From: Vandiemenella viatica
Lineage: Eukaryota; Arthropoda; Insecta; Orthoptera; Morabidae
DNA: 64,000 bases
Direction: 5' to 3'
Assembly (NCBI GenBank): GCA_031002005.1
Contig: JARYHS010013631.1
Span: 65,531,832 to 65,595,831 of the forward strand
The position numbers and the translations under genes are program-made. The notes under the pieces were generated by a model. That model did no database searches, was not told the DNA's origin, and was given only the letters and a program-made list of their open reading frames with translations. Shown piece by piece: positions 35,212-46,935 of the stretch; position 1 is the first letter of the stretch, and every line of letters starts with the position of its first letter.

Positions 35212-35986
35212 CTTATGCAAAACAGTAATCAGGGCGGCCATGCATCATTGTGCTTCTGATTTGCCTCATGTCTCGTTTTTCTCTCTGCGTTAAATTGTTG
35301 CGCACAACCAAACTGTCCTGTGTTTTCATGCGTTATGCTTGTAAAATAGCAGAGCCGACGTTTCCTTGTTAGGACTTGCAGTGTCTGATGTGATCTATAA
35401 CGGATTTATTGGTAACTATTGCTGTCAACGGAGAGCTTTCTCCAACACCGCAATTCAGAGGAATAGTGAATTTCAAGTGAATGTGTTTCCTCTTAAAATA
35501 TTTTATGGTTACAAACTAGCAGAAGCAATAAATAACACAAACTTTACGATCATTTCCAACAGATAATTGATAAATTAAAGATCTTTTCTGACGGTTGCTA
35601 CCAGTAACAACGTACGTTTATAGTGAAGTTATTCTTTATCACCACTACTCTAAATGTTACAATGCAGTCCTCCCACTTATTCTGCGCTATCATATACAGA
35701 ACCAATACAGTCTGTAAGCAGACGTTGTGGGCCAGTGCAACTCAAAAGTAATTAATCAATTTTTTATTTACTAAATATAATGCTATTTATATGTACTTTT
35801 GTTCAATTTACTTCTCAAACGCCGTATCAACATTATCACCTTTCCCTGTATCCTTATTTTCGTCTCGATTTATGCGCAGATTAAATGTTCTTTCTACATA
35901 TAGAGAATTGGAGTTCAGCCTTAGATATCGCTTGTCTAGATAAGTTAGAATACAAATAATGATGTTTCAAAGAAATAATATAAATG
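35212..35986. other. AT-rich sequence, nothing identified
   Basis: No repeat copy or supported ORF was recognised. Confidence 0.4.
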
Positions 35987-37667
35987 TACTAGCTTCGAGC
36001 CCGTCAAAAATGACGGTTTGAACGCCATATTCTGGCAGTTCCTTTTTTTGCAGTTGGTTAATTATACGGAATTGTCATTACATAATGCTAATTTCTTTGA
36101 TTTTGTAATGTTCTAAATAGTTCACATAGCAATACTGTAGTAACTTCTACTGAATTAATGACGACGGAAGTATAGAATCAATAAAATTAAAAACAAATGG
36201 ATTCCCGAAAACTTTTGCTGTCCATGTAATATCAGTTTTATTCCTGGTCCAGGCACAATTCAGCATGGAACTACTTTCACCCGCATTAATTAATACGTTC
36301 AGTAACATGTTGCTTATGAAAGCAGTTTAAATGGTTTGTAAAACTGATTTCAGAGCGAATTATGCTGCAACAAAATGTGTCAGTTACCATTCTGGTCTAC
36401 TTAGCCACAACCTCCACAACGTTACATTCGAAAATCATAGCTTTTATTACCCTCATATGAATAACGACAGGCAGTACCTATGGTGGATTTATTCTGGAAA
36501 AACTTGTATGGAAAAGCGAATGTCAACCATTTTTAATTATATTTTCGTGATAAGAGTACCATACTGTGGTTAGATTATCGGGGTATTTTACTATGATTTA
36601 TTTAAATAAATTCATTTTACTTTAATTTTACTATAATATCAGAAATGGTTAACGGTCATTTATCTGGGTGGATACATTTTGCTATTCGTACATTTCTCTG
36701 AGTTTTGAATTAACTTAATTGTTTCTCATCATCTAACTGATAGGTACAACTGATATAAACATAGAATAAATACCCTTCTCCTTACATTAATTTTAACATT
36801 TGGCTGTCGTAGATAAATAAAAAGCAATATGTAAATTTAAACGAACTTGTAACTTTGTGACATATAATTGCCACGCATTAATTTTTCTCCCCTGCTCTCC
36901 GTATTTCTAATATCTCTGCTCACTGCTATTTTGCGGCAATAATATCATTGTTGAATTGCGAGTGTCACATGGCTTATACAGTTGATGATTTAAATATCTA
37001 ATAAAAAGGTTATCTTAAATCTCATTTAATAGCTAACACATGTATCAAATACTAAGCGTATCATCTATAATGGTAGTAGGAATTTATTCAGGAAAAGCTT
37101 GTAAGGAGAAACGAATAAGTCATTTCTAATTATATCTTTCGTTATATGAATATGTTACTCTGGTTAGATTATCAGAGTATTTGTTTAATATTTTAAAATA
37201 AATAAATGCATTTCACTTCATATGACGAGGACTATAATTTCGAAAACGGATAGATAACTATTATTTATTTGACTAATACATTTCGCATTACGTACGTTTC
37301 TCCTAGTTTTTAATAAACTTCGTTGATTCTTACCGTCTGCCTAAAAAATTCTTAGGTTATGGTATAACCTAGTCCTTGTCACTGATACAGATAAAATAGT
37401 GTAAATATTGAATCCCCTTCTCCTTACCGGAATTTCTGCGTCTAACTGATACAGGCAAAATAGCTTAAATATTGAATCTTCTTCTCCTTATATGAGTTTC
37501 TGCATCTAGCTGTAGTAAATAAACAAAATACAACATGAAGGAAGGAATATAATATGAAGGCTGTTGATTGGCGAATGACGGCTGTCACGTGACCGTTCTG
37601 TAGCCAATACATGTAACAGCTATAGACGACGCACGCAGACGCCACGTTAGCGTTTTATATAATAGGA
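35987..37667. mobile_element. AT-rich repeat element with internal duplication
   Basis: The candidate element starts at TACTAGCTTCGAGCCCG and ends at GTTTTATATAATAGG, both motifs of a kind I associate with ends of dispersed insect repeats. The segment from about 36482 to 36836 is repeated in diverged form at about 37074-37541 (shared: TTTATTC.GGAAAA.CTTGTA, GGTTAGATTATC.G.GTATTT, CCTTCTCCTTAC). A further ~64-bp tandem lies inside the second copy (37380-37505). Near 36245, TCCTGGTCCAGG recalls the long-TIR element at 17.5 kb. There is no coding capacity. Class not assigned. Confidence 0.45.
37385..37510. repeat. Tandem repeat, two ~64-bp units
   Basis: CTGATACAG..AAAATAG..TAAATATTGAAT and CTTCTCCTTA occur twice in succession with few differences. 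Confidence 0.8.
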
Positions 37668-38053
37668 TTCGGAAAATAAATGAACATTAGTCATTGTATA
37701 AATCAAAAAGTAAGTTGTTTCGCACCTAAGGAAGGGTTTTAAGTTGTTGACTCATCAATCATTTGGGTGTTGGCCACGGAACTAGCAATGGCTCTTCAGT
37801 TTACTTCCTCTGTTTTAAAGAATAGCGTTTGTCACTAATGGAAAATTCATTAATAGTCACTCAGTTTTATATTCGGAAACAAAATTAACACAATCAGGAA
37901 GCTGGAAACGAAATGACAACGGAAATGAGGTGAAAGAATGTTTATCTGTGAAACAACTGACTTTGCGGCTTATTATCCTTATCCGCAGTCTGGTGAGTAG
38001 GGAACAGAAGAGAATCTACATTGTATTTACTCACTCTTCTTTGAGTGCCTTAA

Positions 38054-39350
38054 TATCACTACAGATATCTTAAAGATAGTCAGATGTGGCATTATTTTGA
38101 AAGATTATTTAAATCGAGTCTGGATAATTGCTGCTTACCACAGGACTGGAAAAGTGCGATAGTAGTGCCAGTGCATAAAGGACGGATGAGAAATAGAGTC
38201 GAAAGTTATAGGCCAGTCAGTTTTACTTCAGTGTTAGTTGAATTACTAGAGAGATTGATATACAACCACATCAGAAATATATGTGAGGAGCGTAAGTGGG
38301 TTTCAAGTAGGCAACATGGCTTTAGGCAAGGATATTCATGCCTATCTCAGTTGGTGGGATATATGCAATATAGTTCAGATGAAATGGACGAGGGAGGACA
38401 AATTGATAGTGTAGCACTAGATCACTCAATGGCTTTTGACAGAATGAGCTATAAAATGGTAAAAAATAAGGTAAATTCTATTGGAGTGGAAGAGAAAGTG
38501 ATTTGCTGAGTAGATGAATTTTTAAAAGGTAGAAAGCAGAAAGTTAGGACAGGAAAAGCCGTATCAAAAGAAGTGTAAGTAAAAATGGCAGTGCCACAGG
38601 GTAGCGTATTGGTACCATTGTTATTCATAATTGTGTTGATTGTTGATTTTGTTTGCAGATGACATAATGCTATATAAAAGGATGAAAACGGTAGAGGATT
38701 GTAAACAGTTGCAGGGTGATCTGGATAGGATATCTAGTTGGGTTGGTAAACGTGGGATGAAGATAAATGCAAAGAAGAGTCAGCTTATTAGGTACACAAA
38801 TAAAGACTGGAAAAGTAAATTACCTTGGCATTAAATTTGATAGCAAGCTTAACTGGCAGGACACATTGGACAGGTAGTAGGAAAAGGTTTCAAAATTCCG
38901 CATTTGTTGGGGTGATGAGGGGATGTACGAGAGAAGTAAAGGAATTGAGTTACAAAACTTTGGTCAGACCAATGCTTGAATATGGTAGTACAGTGTGGGA
39001 GCCACATTTTAAGTATCAAATACAGGAGTTGGAGAGGGCGCAAAAAAGGGCTGCTAGATTTGTTTCAGGAAATTATTGAAAAATGCAATCAGTAACAGAA
39101 AAAGCTGTGTTGGGATTCATTGCAAGACAGGACGAGGGTGATGATGGTCATGGGAGTGTACAAGGCGTACATTGGTGATGAAGCATGAAAATATATTGGT
39201 TTAAGAATTAAAAGTAATGAATGGAAGGGAAAAGATGATCATGACCACAAGCTGGCACTCGATTTCAGGCACAAGGGTGTAGGAAGATTCTCTTTTTGAG
39301 GTAAGAGTGTCAGGGATTGGAACAAGTTACCAAGAGAAATTATGAATAAT
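38054..39350 (+). pseudogene. Non-LTR reverse transcriptase, broken
   Basis: The enzyme would copy the LINE RNA into DNA at a nicked target. It is now interrupted by stops (38508, after KVIC; 38577; 38832) and frame changes, so it is read in at least three pieces (38084-38509, 38640-38834, 38825-39079). The catalytic FADD is intact at 38652-38663. The QGS block preceding it is in another frame. A deletion near 38640 removes the residues between the PLLF block and FADD. Sequence style (KGRMRN..YRPVS, LDRISSWVGKRGMKINAKK, EYGSTVWEPH) points to the CR1/L2 group; the exact clade would need a tree. Confidence 0.85.
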
Positions 39351-39437
39351 TTACCAAAAACCTTGAAAGATGGGTGTGTAGGGAAATTGCTAACGGAGCG
39401 TGCACTCCATTGCAATTTAACTAAATATTATTATTAG
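38054..39437 (+). mobile_element. CR1/L2-like LINE, 5'-truncated and decayed
   Basis: Non-LTR retrotransposon remnant that ends in an ATTATTATTA tail at about 39427-39437. The order from left to right is the RT fingers (PQDWK, VPVHK, YRPVSFTS), the QHGFR and ALDHSMAFDR palm motif, VPQGS (38595-38620), the FADD active site (38652-38663), then the post-RT region (YGSTVWEPH..RAARFVSGNY) and the C-terminus. A second 3' fragment of the same family lies at 11935-12150. The endonuclease half is absent, as usual for 5'-truncated insertions. Confidence 0.85.
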
Positions 39438-39439
39438 AT

Positions 39440-40552
39440 TCACTTGACGCATAATGCGCTCATCGTGCGGTGTGCTTATAATGATTTGGCATGAAAATAT
39501 TTAATCGTTTTCTCACCCAGCTAACAATCTGACCATAACTAGGTCTACAGCTCATCTAACACGAATGCTAAGAAGCAAAGACGAGATTTGAATGCGCTAT
39601 TTGCCACATTCATCGAGAAATTTGGATCACAATTTAATTTTTAATTAAATTACATCAATTTATTTGTAGAATATGGACAAATGTAACCATATTTAAAAAA
39701 TATATCAGTCATTAAGCAATATTTTATTCAAACCATAAAAAGCATCTTCATCATCTAATGTTTTAGAACATTGATCATTATGTAAACAAGGTTCATTTGT
39801 ACCATGTGGTATAAGGCAACACTTTTTCTTTTTATTACTATTATGCACCCACTGCCCGTCATCTGCTCACAAGCGGCATTCCCATACTATCTGTTACGGG
39901 CGCTAATGGACTGAGGTGGAATCGGCGAACGTAACGAACTAGTAGTGATAACGAAAACACTGCAGGAGACGCTGCAAAAGAAATGTTTGCGGTAGATAGT
40001 ACAGAACTCTCGCTACTAAATCTCATTTCATACAGCATATTCTGTTAACTAATTGTTACCCGCGAATTTGTACTAGTGAACTTTGAATTTTGTTGCTAGT
40101 TTGGAATTATAAAGTTTTAAGATAAGTAAACAATGTCCCAAAAAGCAAGGAGTTGAGATAATATGACGGGGAAGCCATCACCGTATTGATCCTGTCTCAC
40201 GAAGAGAATCAATTTGTAACATGTTTAGGTAAACACAAAATAACAGTCTAGTGCAGGGAATATCCGTGTCTTTACTGTGTAATAAGTAGTATCTGTACAC
40301 GAAATTTACTAACAGATCATATCCATTCTGACTGAGAGAGAAACAAAGCCTTAGTAAGCGATATAACATAATAGAGATACACACGCTATGCGTCTGTCAC
40401 CGTTCGATTAGTTTTCAAAATTTCGTGACAAAATATGTTATTTATCCCGGAAAAATTATCCTGTGTCCTTCCTAATGGTACATAGTATTTCGTTGTCAAA
40501 TTTCATCAAGGTGGTTTAGCCGTTTAGTCTTGAGCATTTATAATATTTACGG
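39440..40552. other. AT-rich sequence, nothing identified
   Basis: No repeat copy or supported ORF was recognised. Confidence 0.4.
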
Positions 40553-40801
40553 GTATGCCAGCCTCGGTAGCGTAGGGACTAGAGTACTACCTCCAAGTGC
40601 CGAAGACCTCCGGTTCGAGTCCGGTCGAGGGCATGGGTGTTAAGTGTTGTATGACGGGGACATGTGGTGTCCATACTTACTAGAAAAACAATACATACAA
40701 TGGGGAAACTGCAAACACTGCGTGAACTCAAATCACATTTGAGATAGCAATATGGCCTAAGAAAAGCGAAACTACATTTAAAAAAAATATATATATATAT
40801 T
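40553..40801 (+). mobile_element. tRNA-derived SINE (type C) with (AT)n tail
   Basis: The head GCCTCGGTAGCGTAGGG...CTCCGGTTCGAGTCCGG has A-box-like and perfect B-box sequences. The body runs to an A-rich and (AT)7 tail at 40787-40801. A single copy was seen here, so family status is inferred from structure. Confidence 0.6.
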
Positions 40802-41469
40802 AACGGATAATATACAAAGTTGAGAAGTTTTCCTGGAGAGACTGGTACACATTGCCGTGTTGCCGTTTGGTCCCGCAGATGCTGCCTAGCGTGCAACCTC
40901 GTCCACTATCGCTGGTTCTCGTCAGCTGCTTTTTTATTTTATTACATCGTGTGTTTCGTAACGCCCCCGCCACCTGCTACTGCGGAGCACGCACTAAATG
41001 CGAAGGACCAAACAGCCAGACCACAAAACACACCACCACGAATTACACACTCTCCACTGTCCAGAGTCAATGACGCTGCATCTAGCAAAATTTACCACGG
41101 ACTAAGTGGAGAAGGTATAACTATGGAAGTGTGTAACAACGAGAAAGTTTTCTTTTCCTCTGTTCTGTCCGAGCAATCAATACTTTTGCTAACGAATTTT
41201 TCAATTAGGTTAGACCAGTACCAGTACCTGTATATTTCCCTGTAATGAATGATATATCTGTTACAGTTTTATCCATGAAATACGAGTAATTTGGATTATT
41301 GAAAAATAGGCTTTCTTAAAATGCTTTCTTCTAACATATTTTTGGCAGTTTTTTTCACTTTTACCGATGATATATCCATCAGAAAACAATGTAAGAGTTG
41401 TTTGGCTGACATTCCAGTAGCAAAATGGTGACAATATAAATCAGCATTACCATATATAATAATAGTTCC
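40802..41469. other. No supported gene
   Basis: Overlapping plus-strand ORFs of 141 and 73 codons at 40820-41245 use the same bases in two frames in a mildly GC-rich patch. There is no motif and no clear splice pair. Confidence 0.35.
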
Positions 41470-41740
41470 ATGTGGCAGTAATGACCTGGTGACGGGTTTC
41501 TATTGACTGCACCTCTATCGTAGCGGCCTTTACCTAATCCGACAATCCTGCCTGGTACAGGGGACCTACAGTTTAATGTGAAATCCGAACCACGTGCAGA
41601 GTTCTGGTGTACTTCACATTACAAAGCAAGCTGTGCCAAATATCACGGTCGGGTTAAAAGCTTATGAAAGAGATTCAAACCGGGGACCTTTCAATCCCCA
41701 GTCAGACACCTTAACCACTGAGCCATCAGACCGCTCAGCG
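41470..41740 (-). mobile_element. SINE-B copy
   Basis: Minus-strand copy. The head is read in reverse from CGCTGAGCGGTCTGATGG to TTTGAATCTC, and the body has TTTAACCCGACCGTGATA, GAAGTACACCAGAACTC and CTGTAGGTCCCCTG. It matches the order of blocks at 2206-2470. Confidence 0.75.
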
Positions 41741-41867
41741 TTACTCTCATTCCTCGTAGATAGGCGCCACAACTGTTCAGTAAGATTTAAATCAGATGCG
41801 ATCATGTAACACATCTGTAACGCTGCTACTACTTGTTTTAAGTGGATTGTGTAAAAACTAATGCAAC

Positions 41868-42010
41868 ATGTTGAGCTACCGATGGAGTCGCTGGAGAGCC
41901 TGTGTTTGAGCCCCAGGCACGCAACCCGTTGAGAACCAGTCCTGAGTCGTATCTGCATTCGACCTTCACCCACGACAGTAACCTCTCTGAAACAGAGCTG
42001 TGTTGTTGGG
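41868..42010 (+). mobile_element. Possible SINE-B-like fragment
   Basis: A tRNA-like region (TTGAGCTACCGATGGAG ... GTGTTTGAGCCCCAG) is followed by ATTCGACCTTCACCCACG, which recalls the SINE-B body (CCCGACCTTCACCTCTG). Confidence 0.35.
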
Positions 42011-42487
42011 GATACGGACTGGAACAATGGCGGCAGAATCTTTCTATCACGTTACTTTCTATTTACTATGGCACTAGACGTAATTTTGTTCCAACCCGAA
42101 TATCGTTTTTTTCTGTTTTTATATTTGTTTTAACTGCAAAATTTGAAGGTTAGGTATGCAGGGTCAAGCAAGAAGATATCAAATAAGCATATGACCAATG
42201 CTGATATACAGATTTTTTCATAGTCTCATGCTTGAAGCACTGATTGAGTATGCACCATATCATGTATGATCTTTATTTTGGTACTCGAAAATCGAAAGAA
42301 ATGCAGTTCAACAAAGATGATATACTAAGAACAACTAATTAAGCTTTAGAACTGGAAAATTGCGATAAAAGTAGTAACAAAATTCCATTATTTAACGATT
42401 ACAGATTGTATTAGTACCACAGAAAACATTGACATAGGATCAACTATAGCCAAATGAGCATTCATCGAAGACAGAAAACATTATTTT

Positions 42488-42725
42488 TTGTGCTTATGGT
42501 TTTGCAGTCCGTCGACGTCGAGGTCATTAGAGGCAGGAAAGGACAGGGCCAAAGAACAGGAAGGAATTCGACACTATCCATCTGAAGGAATCATCCAGGC
42601 ATTCGTCTGGAGTGATTTGGGGAACCTTGGAAATGTCAAACTTGATGCCCGGACGGGGATTCGAAGACGCGTTCTCCCGAATGCGAGGATAAATCGTTAC
42701 TGCTCATTCACCACGCTCGGTGAAA
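42488..42725 (-). mobile_element. SINE-A, near full length
   Basis: Minus-strand copy: TGCTTATGGTTTTGCAGTCC, GTCGACGTCGAGGTCATTAG, AGGCAGGAAAGGACAGG, GGCATTCGTCTGGAGTGATT, GGACGGGGATTCGAAG and TCCCGAATGCGAGG, ending at CTCATTCACCACGCTCGG. The ORF at 42488-42781 is this SINE translated and is not a gene. Confidence 0.95.
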
Positions 42726-42873
42726 ACGTTTCGTATCAAATACTGAATGACTTTTTTTCTTGCTGTCCACGACGCCGCTGAATTAATTTCCTTACTATTT
42801 AGCTAAACGAGGGGCATGGGTGTATCTGTGTCTCTGCTAAATGTGTATGCTTTGAGCACATGTTTTTGTTTCG

Positions 42874-42902
<29 letters not shown>
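42874..42902. repeat. Poly(T) tract, 29 nt
   Basis: Uninterrupted T run with no recognised element attached. Confidence 0.95.
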
Positions 42903-42908
<6 letters not shown>

Positions 42909-43732
42909 CTAGATTTACAAAGTAAATTGCGGAACATGTTATTATTCGCCTCTGCGATTGTTTAAAGCCTCACCACAGCAGGTGGCAGGATTTCATCTAG
43001 CGCCAGTCATATATTCTCGTACTAAGTATTCATGCAGGCAAATTTACTCAATTTTAAGCAAAAATTCTGGTTTTGACTAATGACTCTAGATAAAATGAGT
43101 ACAGGCAGCGAAGTATTTTAATGGAATTGTAGGTTGAACACCTGAAAGAGACGTTACAGTAAATTGAAGCCTTTAAAACGTTTTGTTAGCCAATGATTAA
43201 TGAAAAATCGTCCAGAGAACCTATTAGGAATCACTCAGGAACCACAATGATCCTGAAGTTTTATTTACCCATTAATTTCAGTGTTTAAGCAGTAGTTGGA
43301 ATTCATTTTTCTAAGCGTCGCTTCGTAATTTGAGCCCAATGAATGAAAAGATTATTTTGGCTGAGAGAAGATCGCTGATGCACCGCTTGTTTCAGATAAT
43401 TGTTACAAGAGAAGCCTCTGCCACCAAAGCTTCCTTCGGCGGGCCAAACAGGTGAAAAGTGTGATTCAGCTACACTAGTTGCACCTCTTAGTCTGTGTGA
43501 CAGTAGTAATCCAGAGTGGACTGAATGTCGTATTTGACCAGCTATTTACAAACAATCCATTCAACTCATTGTATACTCAGAGTGAGCACTCAACACGTAA
43601 TTGGTTGTGAATTTGAGCTCGCTCGCCTCGTCCCCCTCTCAAGGAAAAAACTCATAGATTTGTGCAGTTAAGTAGTTTAGAGGTGATATTCGTCGCAGGA
43701 TATAATCTCTCATCGTGACGGAAAATCAGCTG

Positions 43733-43735
<3 letters not shown>

Positions 43736-43799
<64 letters not shown>

Positions 43800-44000
43800 A
43801 TATGGCGTTAACCTCGTCGACACCCAAGTCATTAGTGATGGGAAGAACGGAGTGGGGGGGAGGGGCCTTCCAGACATTCGCTTAGATTTATTTAGGGAAA
43901 TCATGGGTAACCGAAATCTTGATGGCTGGACGTGGATTCGAAACTACATCCTATAGAACGCAAAGCCAAAGCGTTACCGCTCACCCATGACGCTCGGTTA
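43736..44000 (-). mobile_element. SINE-A with 62-nt poly(A) tail
   Basis: On the plus strand a 62-base poly(T) (43736-43797) is followed by GCATATGGCGTTAACCTCGTC, GTCATTAGTGATGGGAAG, TTTAGGGAAATCATGGGTAA, GGACGTGGATTCGAAAC and GCGTTACCGCTCACCCATGA. The very long uninterrupted tail is typical of a comparatively recent insertion, although the body has several substitutions. Confidence 0.93.
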
Positions 44001-45055
44001 AAGTTTGAAACATTTCCAAGATCTGTCATAATATAGCTGCACACTGGAACTCAATAGTATTTCTCAGTAACTATGTCAATATTATTAAATCAATAGGAAC
44101 AGGAGCACGGCTTGTCAACCACTATAAACATTAAAGTCGCCCTTGAGGATAGCAGGATATGATCCTGCAACACATTCTACCAAAGTTCGTGGCTTTAGCA
44201 GGGTACCTTGCGCCAGTGGGTGGTAGAAACATAAATTTTCCATCGATTCTGTAACTCCGTATTGAGATAAAAAATGATATGCAGAGAGATGTTTAGTGTT
44301 TAGTAGTAAAAAAAAAAAATCTGTGGTAAGTGTTTGGTGGCTGAAGAGAATATTGGAAAGAAAGGTGTTAAAGCAATTATTATGCAGGTGGTTGCGGCAA
44401 TATTATGGTGTCTGGCGCCTGCCGCAGGATTTGCTGGTTCGTCCTCCGGAACGTGGGGAGAGTATGTAATACACGATTCTTACTTAACCAGCATATTGTG
44501 TGCCAAAACAATATGTTCTGCAGCACTTATCAAGTGAGAGCATATGACACTGCTGGTGGTGGGGACTTTAAACTTGTTGTCTTTGTGAACAGTAAGTCTG
44601 AATGGAATGACACCCGCTTACGACCTCTCGCTTCTTTTATTCGCAACTTAAACAAAGCACTACAGTGGCCACATTAAAATTAGGGATATCTACACAGAAC
44701 AGTAACACGAAAACTTGCGCGCAACCACCTCAGTCTCCGGACGTTTGTGTCGAGGAGAAACACTTTCCGCAGTAACAGCGTATTTCCGGACATGGGTAAA
44801 CGTTGGCGCCGTTGAGAACAAAGCTACCGCTCCGATGCCAGTGTCTTGGCAAATTTAAACAGGGTAGTTTCTCCTTGGTTTTCCCACTGACAGACTGTTT
44901 GTGTGGAGGACTGTGAAGTGTGTTGGTTGCGTTGTGGCTGGATGGAATGTGAGAAAAAGGAAGGGGATGAAACAGTGTCGGTCCATACAGGTCTACTACT
45001 CCGAAACAGACCGACCGACCACCAAGCGTGAAGTGGACATAGATATGGCACTGTA
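44001..45055. other. No supported gene
   Basis: The minus-strand ORF at 44730-45095 (121 codons) overlaps another in a second frame and has no domain. A short GAGAGCATATGACACTGCTG near 44535 recalls the repeat F body (GAGGGCATACGACACTGTTG), perhaps a small fragment. Confidence 0.35.
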
Positions 45056-45063
45056 CTAATAAC
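45056..45063. repeat. Possible target duplication, left (CTAATAAC)
   Basis: Differs at one base from CTATTAAC at 46263-46270, on the other side of the hAT-type element. Confidence 0.5.
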
Positions 45064-46262
45064 AAAAGATATAAAAAATAGTTTTTAAAAAGCATTTAAA
45101 TACAAAAAATTCTAGTTTTCCTATTTCAAGTACAAAATAAAAAAATTATTTGAAATGTTAGTATTTAAATACAAAATGGGTACTTTTAAAATACTTGTAT
45201 TCAAATAAAATACTTTTTTGTTCATTTATTATTTGTGTTACATATTTCACTTAATTCATGGATTAAAACTTCGTTCAAACAAGTCATCCTTCACGTTCAG
45301 TCTAATGAAGCCACGTTATAATCCCATGTTCTACAGGAGCAGAAATTGCCAACCAAGTATTATTTTTTTTAGGAATATCTTTTATAGTGTTGGATGTTTA
45401 TTCAGGCAATCTAAACTAGAAACATTATCCTTTAAATATTACAGTATTTCTGTAGTAGTAGTGTTTTCATCGTAAAAGGCTACAGTAGAATCTGAGTCTT
45501 CTACAAACATATAATATGATTTTTTTTTCCAGTTGGATTATTTGATCATTTTATTGATTTATACTTATTACCTCAGAAACAAAATTAGCCTGTTTTGTAT
45601 TCTCTGTACTCCTTCGTCAACAATTTGAGCTTAAAAAAAAAGGATAAGATACAGACGCTAATATGTTATAATGTTAATTTGATTCATCTAATTGATAGTA
45701 TCTCTCAAAATGTCTTCTACAGCTTCCTTTAGTTACATATATCAAGGCACCACACTATACAGGGTTATCCATTTGTAAACCGCTTAGCATTCGTTGTATT
45801 CTCATTAATTCTGACAGTAAACATACGTAGAAGGTATCCTTGTCCCCCTCGAGACCTCTGATGTCTTCAGCAATCTTATTATTGATGTTTTACTTAGACT
45901 TTGATAAATTCAACTAAGTTAACAGAATTGGCGTAAAAAACTACAATCACAACACGCAAGTCGGCGGCGGCAGTGGTAGAAAACTCAACGCCGTTGTTAT
46001 TTGCGTAACAAACCAAGTTGTCATTTGACTTTTGTCTGAATGTGTTAACAAATGAATATTCATTAGAGACACTCACAATATGAAATAAAAAGTATGAAAA
46101 CCTATAAAAAAAGTATTTTGCATTTTTCAAATAGAAAATACGTTTGAAAAAGTATTTCAAATAAAATACAAAATGCTTTTAACATAAGGGTATTTTATAT
46201 ATAAAATGAAAATAAGTATTTTGCATTTTAAATAAATATATTTTAAATAACGTACATCTCTG
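45064..46262. mobile_element. Non-autonomous hAT-type element, 1.2 kb
   Basis: The inverse of the right end reads CAGAGATGTACGTTATTT, a hAT-like terminus. The left end is diverged (AAAAGATATAAAAAATAG). Both ends carry many subterminal copies of AAAATACTT/AAATACAAAAT, a feature of several hAT families. Flanking 8-mers CTAATAAC and CTATTAAC differ at one base. No transposase is discernible in the AT-rich interior. Confidence 0.6.
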
Positions 46263-46439
46263 CTATTAACGATGGTCTGTACTGTCTGATGACAGCGTTT
46301 AAATCAGTCGCACAGTTCTCTTTGTCGTGGTCGCCTGTCGTGGTCGCCTAGCTCAACAACATAACTTCAACAGCTAAAGGTCATTTACTCAAAACACACA
46401 CACACTACTCCAAACTTTGCGTAGGATGAAGGGGTTTAG

Positions 46440-46535
46440 AAAATTCCGCTAAAACTGGGATAAGAAACCTCGGGCGAGGGACTTAGATACCGAGTCAAAT
46501 GCCTTACCACCGATACACCAGAACGCTTAAGTAGA
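46440..46535 (-). mobile_element. tRNA-like SINE head fragment
   Basis: On the minus strand CTGGTGTATCGGTGGTAAGG then ACTCGGTATC and CCCGAGGTTTC resemble the SINE-B head in order (CTTGGTGGCTCATTGG...). Short and diverged. Confidence 0.35.
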
Positions 46536-46819
46536 GGTGGAAACGCTTCATGGAAAGTAATGAAGTAAGAAGTATTTTCTGTGCACACATTGCCTGGCTA
46601 GTCATTAGTCAGAGACGTCAGCTGTGCAGTCGGTGACTCAGGACTGTTCTACAAGCCGCCCGGATCTGTGCTGCCTGGCCGGTGATATCACCAGCAGTTC
46701 AGCCGTTCTCCCTGCAGGCAGGCTTGAGCCGTAACATAGTGCTGCGATCAGCTGATGGCGTACACCAGTATGCTCTGACGCGTCGGGGAACCCCTGGTGT
46801 TTCTGCGGTAAGCGTTCGG

Positions 46820-46935
46820 GAATGTTATTAGGGGCAGGAAGGAACTGGGCGTAAGGAAGGGAAGGAATTTGGCCATGGCCATTTGTAGGAACAACCCTGG
46901 CATTCCTCTGAAGTGAAGTGAAGTGATCTTGAACC
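46820..46935 (-). mobile_element. SINE-A fragment
   Basis: ATGTTATTAGGGGCAGGAAG, GGAAGGAATTTGGCCATGG, CCATTTGTAGGAACAACCC and GGCATTCCTCTGAAGTGA match the middle of the family. The copy stops at a GAAGT triplication (46912-46930). Confidence 0.8.

Noticed and set aside
40820..41245. 141-codon plus-strand ORF
   Set aside because: Overlapped by another open frame, with no motif. The region follows a SINE directly.
43710..43904. Poly-lysine ORF on the minus strand
   Set aside because: It is the translated poly(A) tail of a SINE.
46600..46740. GC-rich patch as a coding exon
   Set aside because: A short frame (LFYKPPGSVLPGR) ends at a possible donor, but no acceptor or conservation argument could be made.
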